16,772 nucleotides of DNA from Pelagihabitans sp037969055 (lineage in GTDB: Bacteria; Bacteroidota; Bacteroidia; Flavobacteriales; Flavobacteriaceae): the NCBI GenBank assembly GCA_037969055.1, contig JBBKWR010000036.1, positions 1-16,772 on the forward strand, in the 5' to 3' direction. Shown here in pieces: positions 1 through 6,242 of the stretch (position 1 is the stretch's first letter; the number at the start of each line of letters is the position of its first letter). The notes under the pieces were generated by a model. The model was not told the DNA's origin. It made no database searches and saw only the letters and a program-made list of their open reading frames with translations. The position numbers and the translations under genes were made by a program.

Positions 1-602
1 CCGCAAATAAAGTCGTTCTTTACGAAGGTTTGGGTAATATTACTCTTTTTGACTTTGAAAAAATATTGCTGCCCGTTGGCTACAACACGAAACTCAGCGC
101 CCGAACCCGACGGTATGGTGCTGGCATCCAATAAAAAAGTTGAACCTGTGGCCACTTGTGAATAACAGGAAGCTGTGGTATTAGGACAATCGTCATTGAT
201 ATTAGGCGAACAACTACCCCCAAGTATTTGCCAAGAAACAGTGCTATAACTCCCGGAAAGCGTTATCAACCTATCGTCAAAATCCCCACAAAGATTAAAA
301 CGGGCAACAGTAAGTCCGTTGGATGCACAGCCTACTTCCTGATCTGCGCCTTGAATAATAGTCGCAAAAAATGGAGCAGCAGCAACTTTATCATCTCTAG
401 AAATACTTAAATCAGAACGTGTGTCATTAGTCTTTCCACCTACGGAAACTAGTCTTAAGCCTTTGGAGGTAACATCCAAAGCGCGAACAGTCTCGGATAG
501 AAAACTATAAACTTTCGTATTTGCTAAGGCTGAAGTACAAATGGCTGAAAGAACCAGCAACAGCACGGCATATAATATATGCCTTGGTTTCTTTGGGAGC
601 AT
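1..602 (-). CDS. Secreted surface protein, N-terminal fragment (likely type IX secretion cargo)
   Basis: Reading the minus strand from an ATG at 602 gives about 200 codons without a stop, running off the window at position 1. Residues 1-27 form a clear Sec signal peptide: basic MLPKKPRH, a hydrophobic core rich in Leu/Val/Ala, and cleavage after SALA. The mature part begins NTKVYSF and has several Cys residues (for example in GCASNG, LGGSCSP and TASCYSQ), a composition typical of extracellular domains. This style of N-terminus is familiar from large flavobacterial proteins that end in a type IX secretion sorting domain, but that C-terminus lies outside the window, so the secretion route is inferred. 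No enzymatic domain is recognisable. It is transcribed away from the sugar dehydrogenase gene and has no evident link to the recycling cluster. Confidence 0.75.
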   Translation of the reverse strand, partial: MLPKKPRHILYAVLLLVLSAICTSALANTKVYSFLSETVRALDVTSKGLRLVSVGGKTNDTRSDLSISRDDKVAAAPFFATIIQGADQEVGCASNGLTVARFNLCGDFDDRLITLSGSYSTVSWQILGGSCSPNINDDCPNTTASCYSQVATGSTFLLDASTIPSGSGAEFRVVANGQQYFFKVKKSNITQTFVKNDFIC

Positions 603-739
603 AGGTTAAGTCGGATTTGGGCAAGAACAACCGTAATTTGGGGGTTCAGATTATTCTTAGGTGTAATTGTTTATACTTATATTTTCTGTTTATATTTATG
701 CTTTGGGTTACTTTAATAATATTTATTTAACGTAAAATT

Positions 740-1861
740 ATGAGGAATAGTGTGTGGCTAGTTTGTTTATTCGTTGTAATGTTTAATTTTTCCTGCGCAC
801 AGCAAGCTGATAACCAGGTTGATACTCCTAATATGGTGCCATTTACAGCCGAATTATTAATCGATGAACTACCCATTCCGTGGGGCTTTGCCTTCCTACC
901 TGATGGGGCAATCTTGGTCACGGAAAAATCGGGGGAATTGATCCATTTTAAAAATGGAACCAAGACAGTTATATCAAATGTTCCTGAGGTATATTCCAGG
1001 GGTCAAGGCGGGCTCCTGGACATAGCGTTACACCCGGATTACCCCAACAATGGTTGGATTTACATTACCTATTCTTCCGCCGAAGGCGATGGGGAGGGAG
1101 GCAATACTGCGTTGATACGGGCTAAGCTTAAAGATAATTCGCTGGTAGATAATGAATTACTTTACAAAGCGGTACCCAATACGACGAAAGGACAGCATTT
1201 TGGCTCCCGCATCGAATTCGACAATGAAGGGTATCTATACTTTTCGATTGGGGAACGTGGCGACCGGGATGTCAATCCACAAGATATCGCTCGGGATGGA
1301 GGGAAAATCTATCGGCTTTTGGATGATGGCAAAATTCCGAACGACAACCCCTTTGTTGGTACTAATGGTGCCAAAACAGCCATTTTCAGTTATGGCCATC
1401 GCAATCCACAAGGCTTGGTCAAACATCCGGAAACAGGGGCCATTTGGGAGCATGAACATGGACCGCGTGGCGGGGACGAAATCAATATTATCAAAAAAGG
1501 GGCGAATTATGGTTGGCCCATGATCACATATGGCATCAACTATAGCGGCACCCCAATTACCGATAAAACTGCAATGGAGGGCATGGAGCAACCCATCCAC
1601 TATTGGTTACCCAGTATTGCTCCAAGTGGTATGGCTTTTGTTACTTCGGATAACTACAAAGGGTACAAGGGCAACTTGTTGGTTGGTTCCCTTGCTTTTC
1701 AATATTTGGAGCGTTTGGTATTAAACGGAAACAAAGTTATAAAGCGCGAAAAATTAATGGGTGAATTAGGCCGGGTGCGTGACGTCAAAGAGGGTCCAGA
1801 TGGGTTGGTTTATGTCGCAGTTGAGGGCAAGGGCATTTATAAATTAGTTCCCACCTTGTAA
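740..1861 (+). CDS. PQQ-dependent sugar dehydrogenase (GSDH family), lipoprotein
   Basis: 373 aa. This is a soluble-type glucose/sorbosone dehydrogenase beta-propeller, the Asd/YliI-like branch of the PQQ aldose dehydrogenases, which oxidises sugars and passes electrons to an acceptor. Residues 1-18 are a hydrophobic signal and Cys19 (FNFSC-AQQ) fits a lipobox, so the protein is probably a periplasmic or surface lipoprotein. Family landmarks: PWGFAFLPDG (47-56), RGQGGLLDIALHPD (87-100), GQHFGSRIEFD with the presumed catalytic His153, GHRNPQGL (219-226), EHEHGPRGGDEIN (237-249) and GRVRDVKEGPDGLVYV near the end. The length is normal for the family. The ATG at 740 starts exactly at the signal peptide. 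A cytochrome c follows 72 bp downstream on the same strand and is a plausible electron acceptor. The substrate cannot be told from sequence. Confidence 0.9.
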   Translation: MRNSVWLVCLFVVMFNFSCAQQADNQVDTPNMVPFTAELLIDELPIPWGFAFLPDGAILVTEKSGELIHFKNGTKTVISNVPEVYSRGQGGLLDIALHPDYPNNGWIYITYSSAEGDGEGGNTALIRAKLKDNSLVDNELLYKAVPNTTKGQHFGSRIEFDNEGYLYFSIGERGDRDVNPQDIARDGGKIYRLLDDGKIPNDNPFVGTNGAKTAIFSYGHRNPQGLVKHPETGAIWEHEHGPRGGDEINIIKKGANYGWPMITYGINYSGTPITDKTAMEGMEQPIHYWLPSIAPSGMAFVTSDNYKGYKGNLLVGSLAFQYLERLVLNGNKVIKREKLMGELGRVRDVKEGPDGLVYVAVEGKGIYKLVPTL

Positions 1862-1933
1862 TCAGGCAATCTATGGAAGATAGGGCCCAAATTAATACTT
1901 TCCACCTTTTAACCTACCCATAACCCAAAACTT

Positions 1934-2338
1934 ATGAAAATAATATTGTCCACCTACTTCGTGTCTCTTATAGGACTCGCGTTATGGTTCCAACAAGATA
2001 CGACCCTCGAAGAAAGTATGAAACGGGGAAGCGAAATCTATGCAGATTTCTGTGTTACCTGTCATTTGGATAAGGGTGAGGGCGTTGCCAATGCCTTTCC
2101 ACCTTTGGCCCTATCAGATTATTTATTGGAAAATAGAGAAGGTAGTATACGTGGAATTAAATATGGACAAGATGGAGAAATAGTGGTGAACGGAGTGACC
2201 TATAACAGTGTCATGGCTCCTTTGGGTCTTGATGACAAAGAGGTGGCGGATGTGATGAACTACATCCTGCATTCTTGGGGAAATTCTACGGAAACTGTCG
2301 TAACCCCAATGGAAGTAGCGGCCATCAAAAAAAATTGA
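1934..2338 (+). CDS. Small exported c-type cytochrome
   Basis: 134 aa. An N-terminal hydrophobic stretch (residues 3-19) should export the protein or anchor it in the membrane. There is no lipobox Cys. A single haem-binding motif CVTCH spans residues 40-44, and the likely distal ligand is Met94 in the segment YNSVMAPLGLDD. The C-terminal helix DVMNYILHSWGN is typical of class I cytochrome c domains (cytochrome_CBB3/C-like). The role is single-electron transfer in the periplasm. Its position 72 bp after the PQQ sugar dehydrogenase, same strand and no other gene between, suggests it takes electrons from that enzyme. This is inference from context. The C-terminal tail after residue 118 is short and of no known function. 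Confidence 0.88.
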   Translation: MKIILSTYFVSLIGLALWFQQDTTLEESMKRGSEIYADFCVTCHLDKGEGVANAFPPLALSDYLLENREGSIRGIKYGQDGEIVVNGVTYNSVMAPLGLDDKEVADVMNYILHSWGNSTETVVTPMEVAAIKKN

Positions 2339-2381
2339 CCCACCATCTTCATTATTTTATCGCCGAAGATCATTACGATTC

Positions 2382-2411
2382 AAAGCTTCTCATTTGGAGG
2401 TAGAGCTTTTT
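2382..2411 (+). terminator. Likely rho-independent terminator after the cytochrome gene
   Basis: AAAGCTTCT (2382-2390) can pair with AGAGCTTT (2402-2409), with one bulged T and an 11-nt loop, and it runs into a T tract at 2407-2411. It lies 44 bp after the cytochrome stop and 25 bp before the end of the convergent murQ gene. It fits as the end of the dehydrogenase-cytochrome transcript. The stem is short, so the call is moderate. On the opposite strand there is no comparable T run. Confidence 0.4.
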
Positions 2412-2435
2412 GATTGATGCCAAAGGCTATAATGC

Positions 2436-3248
2436 TCATTTTTTGCCACGCTCCAAAGCAGCCTTTACGGATCCGTGTTTTTTGACAAGTTTTTCAGCCT
2501 CGCTATAGTCAACACCAAGTCCTTCCATCACATAACGGGTTCCCCGGTCGACGAGCTTGGTATTGCTCAATTGCATATTTATCATTTTATTTCCTTTGAC
2601 CCGGCCAATCTTGATCATAAGGGCTGTGGAAATCATGTTCAGCACTAATTTTTGGGAGGTTCCACTTTTCATCCGGGTGCTTCCCGTAACAAACTCAGGC
2701 CCAACATTGACCTCTATAGGTATCTCCGCCTCGATGGCCAACGGCGATCCAGGGTTGTTGGTAATACCCGCAGTCAACAGTCCATTATTTTTGGCATCCC
2801 TAATGCCTCCTAAAACATAGGGCGTGGTGCCAGAGGCTGCTATGCCGACCAATACATCGTTAGCATTTATTTGGTGTGCCATTAAATCTTTCCAAGCCTG
2901 ATCTGGGTCATCCTCTGCATGTTCCACCGATTTTCTAATGGCCGTATCCCCACCAGCTATCATGCCAACGACCTTCGTATGGGGCATGCCATAGGTTGGG
3001 GGAATTTCAGAAGCATCCAAAATTCCCAGGCGTCCGCTGGTTCCTGCGCCAATGTAGAAAAGTCGTCCTCCTTTTTCAAATCTTAGCACAAGCGCGTCCA
3101 CCAGCTTAGTAATCTGCGGTATGGCCAGAGCGACCGCAGCAGGAACTGTTTGATCTTCTTGGTTCATTTTTGTTAGGATGGCCTCCGTATCCATGTGCTC
3201 TAAATGGTCATGATTGGAGGGAGTTTCGGTAATTTTAATATAATTCAT
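2436..3248 (-). CDS. murQ: N-acetylmuramic acid 6-phosphate etherase
   Basis: 270 aa. Cytoplasmic SIS-domain lyase that removes the D-lactyl ether of MurNAc-6-P, giving GlcNAc-6-P and D-lactate. It is the key step of peptidoglycan amino-sugar recovery. The SIS fold spans roughly residues 40-200. The sugar-phosphate loop GAGTSGRLGILDASEIPPTYG (68-88) carries Glu81, and the second catalytic acid is Glu112 in the motif AEDDPDQAW, matching E. coli MurQ Glu83 and Glu114. A further conserved block is FVTGSTRMKSGTSQK (186-200). E. coli MurQ is a little under 300 aa; the shorter form here lacks some C-terminal residues but keeps the final UBA-like helices. It lies one base downstream of the DeoR-family regulator gene, clearly in the same transcript, and works on the product of AnmK encoded by the divergent operon. 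Confidence 0.95.
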   Translation of the reverse strand: MNYIKITETPSNHDHLEHMDTEAILTKMNQEDQTVPAAVALAIPQITKLVDALVLRFEKGGRLFYIGAGTSGRLGILDASEIPPTYGMPHTKVVGMIAGGDTAIRKSVEHAEDDPDQAWKDLMAHQINANDVLVGIAASGTTPYVLGGIRDAKNNGLLTAGITNNPGSPLAIEAEIPIEVNVGPEFVTGSTRMKSGTSQKLVLNMISTALMIKIGRVKGNKMINMQLSNTKLVDRGTRYVMEGLGVDYSEAEKLVKKHGSVKAALERGKK

Positions 3249-3249
3249 G

Positions 3250-3999
3250 TTATAAAATTCGAATATCGTGGTTTCTAAATAGGTTCAGAAGGTTATTGTC
3301 AGGCTCTAATTCGGTAATCATGGTATTAATGGCATTGATGTCGCAGGTTTTGTAGCGATGCTGCGAATTTAATTTTTCAGAGATACACAAAAGTACCGTT
3401 TTTTTTGAGGCTTTAATGACTGCTTTTTTTAATTGGACAATGTCCCAGTCAAACTCCGTCAAGCCATACAGCGAATCAACATAGCCCGTGCCTATAAAAC
3501 TATAATCGACCTTTATTTCAGACAATTGGTGCATGGCATTTGCCCCTATAGCTATCTGTGCTTCCTTCGAAATATTGCCCCCGATAAAAATGACTTCGAC
3601 ATTTGGTTTGGTCAATAGTTCAAACGCGACCGGTAAGCTCAAGGTAAAACAGGTTAACTGTAAATTAATGGGCAACAATCTTGCTAGCTCTAAACAAGTA
3701 GTACCCCCATCTATAAAAATGACGCCCCCTTCTTTGAGCAGTCCAGTGGCCTTTTCTGCGATCTTGGTCTTTTCTTCCAGGGCATATATGTTAACGTTTC
3801 TAGCACTGTGACTAATAAATCCAAGGGAAACGGCTCCGCCATGCACCTTACGCAGTTTATTGTCTGCATCCAGTTCCTTTACATCCCTGCGTACTGTATC
3901 GACCGAAACATCCAATATCTCCGCAATATCAGTGAGTTGCACCCTATTATGCAAGGCTACTTCATTAAGGATGGCCAATTGCCTTTCTTCTTTTAACAT
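3250..3999 (-). CDS. DeoR/GlpR-family transcriptional regulator, likely controls amino-sugar recycling
   Basis: 249 aa, the usual DeoR-family length. The N-terminal winged helix-turn-helix covers about residues 1-57: MLKEERQLAILNEV, then the recognition helix VSVDTVRRDVKEL (31-43) and the family hallmark KVHGGAV (51-57). The C-terminal sugar-phosphate sensor domain (DeoRC) has DGGTT (97-101), FIGGNIS (138-144) and GTGYVDSLYGLTEFD (170-184). Members of this family are usually repressors released by a phosphorylated sugar. The gene overlaps nothing, is one base upstream of murQ, and is divergent from nagB across a 187-bp region full of inverted repeats. Likely effectors are MurNAc-6-P, GlcNAc-6-P or GlcN-6-P, which is inference. 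Notably, the murQ regulator of E. coli (MurR) belongs to a different family (RpiR). Confidence 0.9.
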   Translation of the reverse strand: MLKEERQLAILNEVALHNRVQLTDIAEILDVSVDTVRRDVKELDADNKLRKVHGGAVSLGFISHSARNVNIYALEEKTKIAEKATGLLKEGGVIFIDGGTTCLELARLLPINLQLTCFTLSLPVAFELLTKPNVEVIFIGGNISKEAQIAIGANAMHQLSEIKVDYSFIGTGYVDSLYGLTEFDWDIVQLKKAVIKASKKTVLLCISEKLNSQHRYKTCDINAINTMITELEPDNNLLNLFRNHDIRIL

Positions 4000-4042
4000 A
4001 AAAAATAGTTTAATCTACACAAAGATAAAAAATAAAACAACA

Positions 4043-4107
4043 TGCCGTTTTTTACTGTTTTTAATTCAAAAGAAACTAATATTTGTTATTAAAGGCATAA
4101 AACGGCA
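4043..4107. promoter_or_regulatory. Candidate operator pair in the deoR-nagB divergent region
   Basis: A perfect 9-bp inverted repeat, TGCCGTTTT (4043-4051) and AAAACGGCA (4099-4107), has its arms 47 bp apart between the two divergent genes. The right arm belongs to a longer motif GGCATAAAACGGC (4094-4106) that recurs in other intergenic regions of the window. The left arm read as GCCGTTTTTTACT (4044-4056) matches the reverse complement of that motif at 10 of 13 positions. Widely spaced operator pairs next to their own gene are common for DeoR-type repressors, which can loop DNA. Binding is inferred. Confidence 0.5.
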
Positions 4108-4114
4108 AAATATA

Positions 4115-4130
4115 TTGCAAAATACTGCAA
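4115..4130. promoter_or_regulatory. Palindrome upstream of the nagB promoter
   Basis: TTGCA (4115-4119) and TGCAA (4126-4130) form a perfect inverted repeat around a 6-bp centre. It also contains the second copy of a GCAAAATA direct repeat (4105-4112 and 4117-4124, offset 12 bp). It ends 17 bp before the -7 element of nagB, a position where a bound protein would block or assist RNA polymerase. It could be a regulator half-site or simply AT-rich symmetry. Confidence 0.35.
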
Positions 4131-4147
4131 TTGATTATTTTTTTAAT

Positions 4148-4155
4148 TATATTTG
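4148..4155 (+). promoter_or_regulatory. Bacteroidetes-type -7 promoter element of nagB
   Basis: TATATTTG matches the Bacteroidetes primary sigma consensus TAnnTTTG exactly. The ATG of nagB follows 31 bp after it, giving a short leader. The -33 element is weak: the nearest TTG is at 4131-4133, which is closer than usual. No Shine-Dalgarno is visible before the ATG, which is normal for this phylum. Confidence 0.5.
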
Positions 4156-4186
4156 CCTTGTCAATTTTAAACTTAAACTTTCTAAA

Positions 4187-6130
4187 ATGGCTACAACTTC
4201 AGCAAAACCTAAGAAGATGGACTATCCAACCGATGAAGAATCACGAAAATTTGAAAAAATCAATACCATTATCCACGAAGGCTCCCAGGAAGCCTCCTTC
4301 TATGTGGCCAACGAAATCGCGGAATTGATAAGACAAAGACAGAAAAATGGTAAAAACGTGGTATTGGGGCTTGCCACCGGGTCAACGCCTACCAAAGTGT
4401 ATGACTTTTTGGTAAAGTTCCATAAGGAAGAAGGTTTAAGCTTTAAAAATGTAATCACGTTTAATTTGGATGAATATTTTCCAATGCCACCGGACTCCAT
4501 ACATAGTTACGTACGATTTATGAACGAACACTTGTTCAGCCACATCGACATCCCCCAAAAAAATATAAACATACCCAACGGAACATTGGAAAAAGAAGAT
4601 GTTCGTGACTTCTGCAGCGCTTATGAAAAAAAGATAGAAGAGGCGGGAGGCATCGATATCCAAGTTTTGGGAATTGGCAGAACGGGGCACATCGGTTTTA
4701 ACGAGCCAGGCTCATCTCTTAAAAGTAAAACAAGAATGGTTAGACTGGACCGTGTCACAAGATTGGATGCGGCAAGCGACTTCTTTGGATTGGAAAACGT
4801 GCCTGCGAAGGCCCTAACAATGGGCGTGGGCACTATCATGGGCTCTAAACGAATTATTTTAATGGCTTGGGGCGAAGGAAAAGCGGGCATTATCAAACAG
4901 GCCGTAGAGGGGAAAATACGTGAATCGGTCCCAGCCACCTTTTTGCAGCACCATGAGAACTGTGATTTTATAATTGATCATGCTGCAGCCTCTTCGCTGA
5001 CAAGAATTTGTACACCATGGCTGACCAGCGAATGTGACTGGACCGATAATCTCATAAAAAAAGCGGCCATTTGGCTTTCTGAAAAGCTAGATAAGGCCGT
5101 TCTAAAACTTACCAATGAAGATTATAATGAACATGGAATGGGCAGCTTGGTGGCGGAAATAGGATCTGCAGAACACATCAACCTAAAGGTGTTCAACCAA
5201 TTGCAGCGGACAATTACGGGATGGCCTGGAGGTAAGCCCAATGCAGACGATAGCAGTCGACCTGAAAGAAAATCCCCTTATCCCAAAACATCCCTCATCT
5301 TCAGTCCCCACCCCGATGATGACGTCATCTCGATGGGCGGAACCTTGCTAAGATTGGTCGATCAAGGACATGAGGTTCACGTTGCATACCAGACCTCTGG
5401 TAATATTGCGGTTTTTGATGATGAAGTCATCCGATTTATGGACTTTGCCACTGATATCCAAAAGGAAAATACCGCGCTGCAAACACAATTTAAAAAGGTA
5501 CGTGAATTTATAAGTAATAAATCGCCCGGTGAGGTCGATAGTCCTGAAATACAACGTTTTAAAGGCCTTATACGTAAAGGAGAAGCCTTAGCGGCATGTC
5601 GATATTGCGGAGTTTCCGAGCAGAACGCACACTTCCAAAACCTTCCTTTTTACGAAACTGGTACCGTCAAGAAAAACCCACACTCCGCAAAGGATGTGCA
5701 GATTACCTATGATCTTTTGAACAAGGTGCGGCCCCATCAAATATTTGCTGCTGGAGACCTTTCCGATCCCCATGGAACACACCGTGTCTGTCTTCAGATT
5801 ATCTATGAAGCCGTTGATCGTCTGGTAAAAGAGGGCTCAGAATGGATCAATGACTGCTACTTATGGCTCTATAGGGGGGCCTGGCAGGAATGGGATCTTG
5901 CCGATATGGAAATGGCCGTACCTATCGGTCCAAAAGACATGCAGCGAAAGAAAAATGCCATCTTCAAACATCAATCCCAAAAAGATGCCGCCATGTTCCC
6001 AGGAAATGATGAACGCGAATTCTGGCAACGTGCCGAACAGCGGAACAAGGATACGGCCAAAAAATACAATTCCCTTGGAATGGCCGAATATGAGGCTATG
6101 GAAGGTTTTGTGCGGTATATTTTTAATTAA
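4187..6130 (+). CDS. nagB: Glucosamine-6-phosphate deaminase fused to a PIG-L/LmbE deacetylase-like domain
   Basis: 647 aa from the ATG at 4187. An upstream in-frame extension to 3860 is open but would run through the regulator gene and its promoter. The N-terminal half (about 25-300) is NagB, converting GlcN-6-P to fructose-6-P and ammonia: GLATGSTPTKVYD (61-73), TFNLDEY with Asp95, and GIGRTGHIGFNEPGS (162-176) with His168 and Glu173. E. coli Asp141 is replaced by Thr166. The C-terminal half (about 368-647) is a PIG-L/LmbE zinc hydrolase: SPHPDDDV (373-380) with metal ligands His375 and Asp378 and base Asp377, and DPHGTHR (527-533) with the remaining His ligand. Family members deacetylate N-acetylglucosaminyl groups. 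Long NagB proteins of this kind are common in Bacteroidetes. With no nagA in the window, the second half may supply the GlcNAc-6-P deacetylase step, which is inference. Confidence 0.92.
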   Translation: MATTSAKPKKMDYPTDEESRKFEKINTIIHEGSQEASFYVANEIAELIRQRQKNGKNVVLGLATGSTPTKVYDFLVKFHKEEGLSFKNVITFNLDEYFPMPPDSIHSYVRFMNEHLFSHIDIPQKNINIPNGTLEKEDVRDFCSAYEKKIEEAGGIDIQVLGIGRTGHIGFNEPGSSLKSKTRMVRLDRVTRLDAASDFFGLENVPAKALTMGVGTIMGSKRIILMAWGEGKAGIIKQAVEGKIRESVPATFLQHHENCDFIIDHAAASSLTRICTPWLTSECDWTDNLIKKAAIWLSEKLDKAVLKLTNEDYNEHGMGSLVAEIGSAEHINLKVFNQLQRTITGWPGGKPNADDSSRPERKSPYPKTSLIFSPHPDDDVISMGGTLLRLVDQGHEVHVAYQTSGNIAVFDDEVIRFMDFATDIQKENTALQTQFKKVREFISNKSPGEVDSPEIQRFKGLIRKGEALAACRYCGVSEQNAHFQNLPFYETGTVKKNPHSAKDVQITYDLLNKVRPHQIFAAGDLSDPHGTHRVCLQIIYEAVDRLVKEGSEWINDCYLWLYRGAWQEWDLADMEMAVPIGPKDMQRKKNAIFKHQSQKDAAMFPGNDEREFWQRAEQRNKDTAKKYNSLGMAEYEAMEGFVRYIFN

Positions 6131-6140
6131 GGGATAACTA

Positions 6141-6224
6141 CATTTGTCATTCCGGGGCAAAAACGCTTTATGCCAAAGCCACTAACTATCAATGAATTAA
6201 TCGTTGGGGCCGGAATGACAAATG
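6141..6224. repeat. Inverted-repeat element, REP- or MITE-like
   Basis: CATTTGTCATTCCGG (6141-6155) is exactly repeated in inverse as CCGGAATGACAAATG (6210-6224), 54 bp apart. It begins 10 bp after the nagB stop and ends 18 bp before the next start codon. No coding potential and no clear target duplication were seen. TGTCATTCC-type inverted ends are reminiscent of small dispersed palindromic elements in other bacterial genomes. In RNA it would form a long-stem hairpin that could attenuate or stabilise the downstream operon transcript. A short T run at 6229-6232 makes a weak terminator possible. Confidence 0.6.
6162..6174 (-). promoter_or_regulatory. Weaker copies of the shared operator-like motif before the DigH-like gene
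   Basis: Read on the minus strand, 6164-6174 is GGCATAAAGCG, 10 of 11 matches to the first 11 bases of the motif GGCATAAAACGGC found between deoR and nagB. A second partial copy, CATAAAACG, lies on the minus strand at 6227-6235, directly before the start at 6243. The first copy sits inside the inverted-repeat element, so it may be a coincidence of that element. Confidence 0.3.
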
Positions 6225-6242
6225 AACGTTTTATGAGGTAGC

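Noticed and set aside
228..410. Short plus-strand frame within the surface-protein gene
   Set aside because: It lies antisense to a continuous minus-strand frame with a clear signal peptide and has no recognisable features.
3860..4186. In-frame N-terminal extension of the nagB reading frame by 109 codons
   Set aside because: It lies antisense over the DeoR gene and across the promoter region, has no NagB homology, and the ATG at 4187 follows a consensus -7 element at the right distance.
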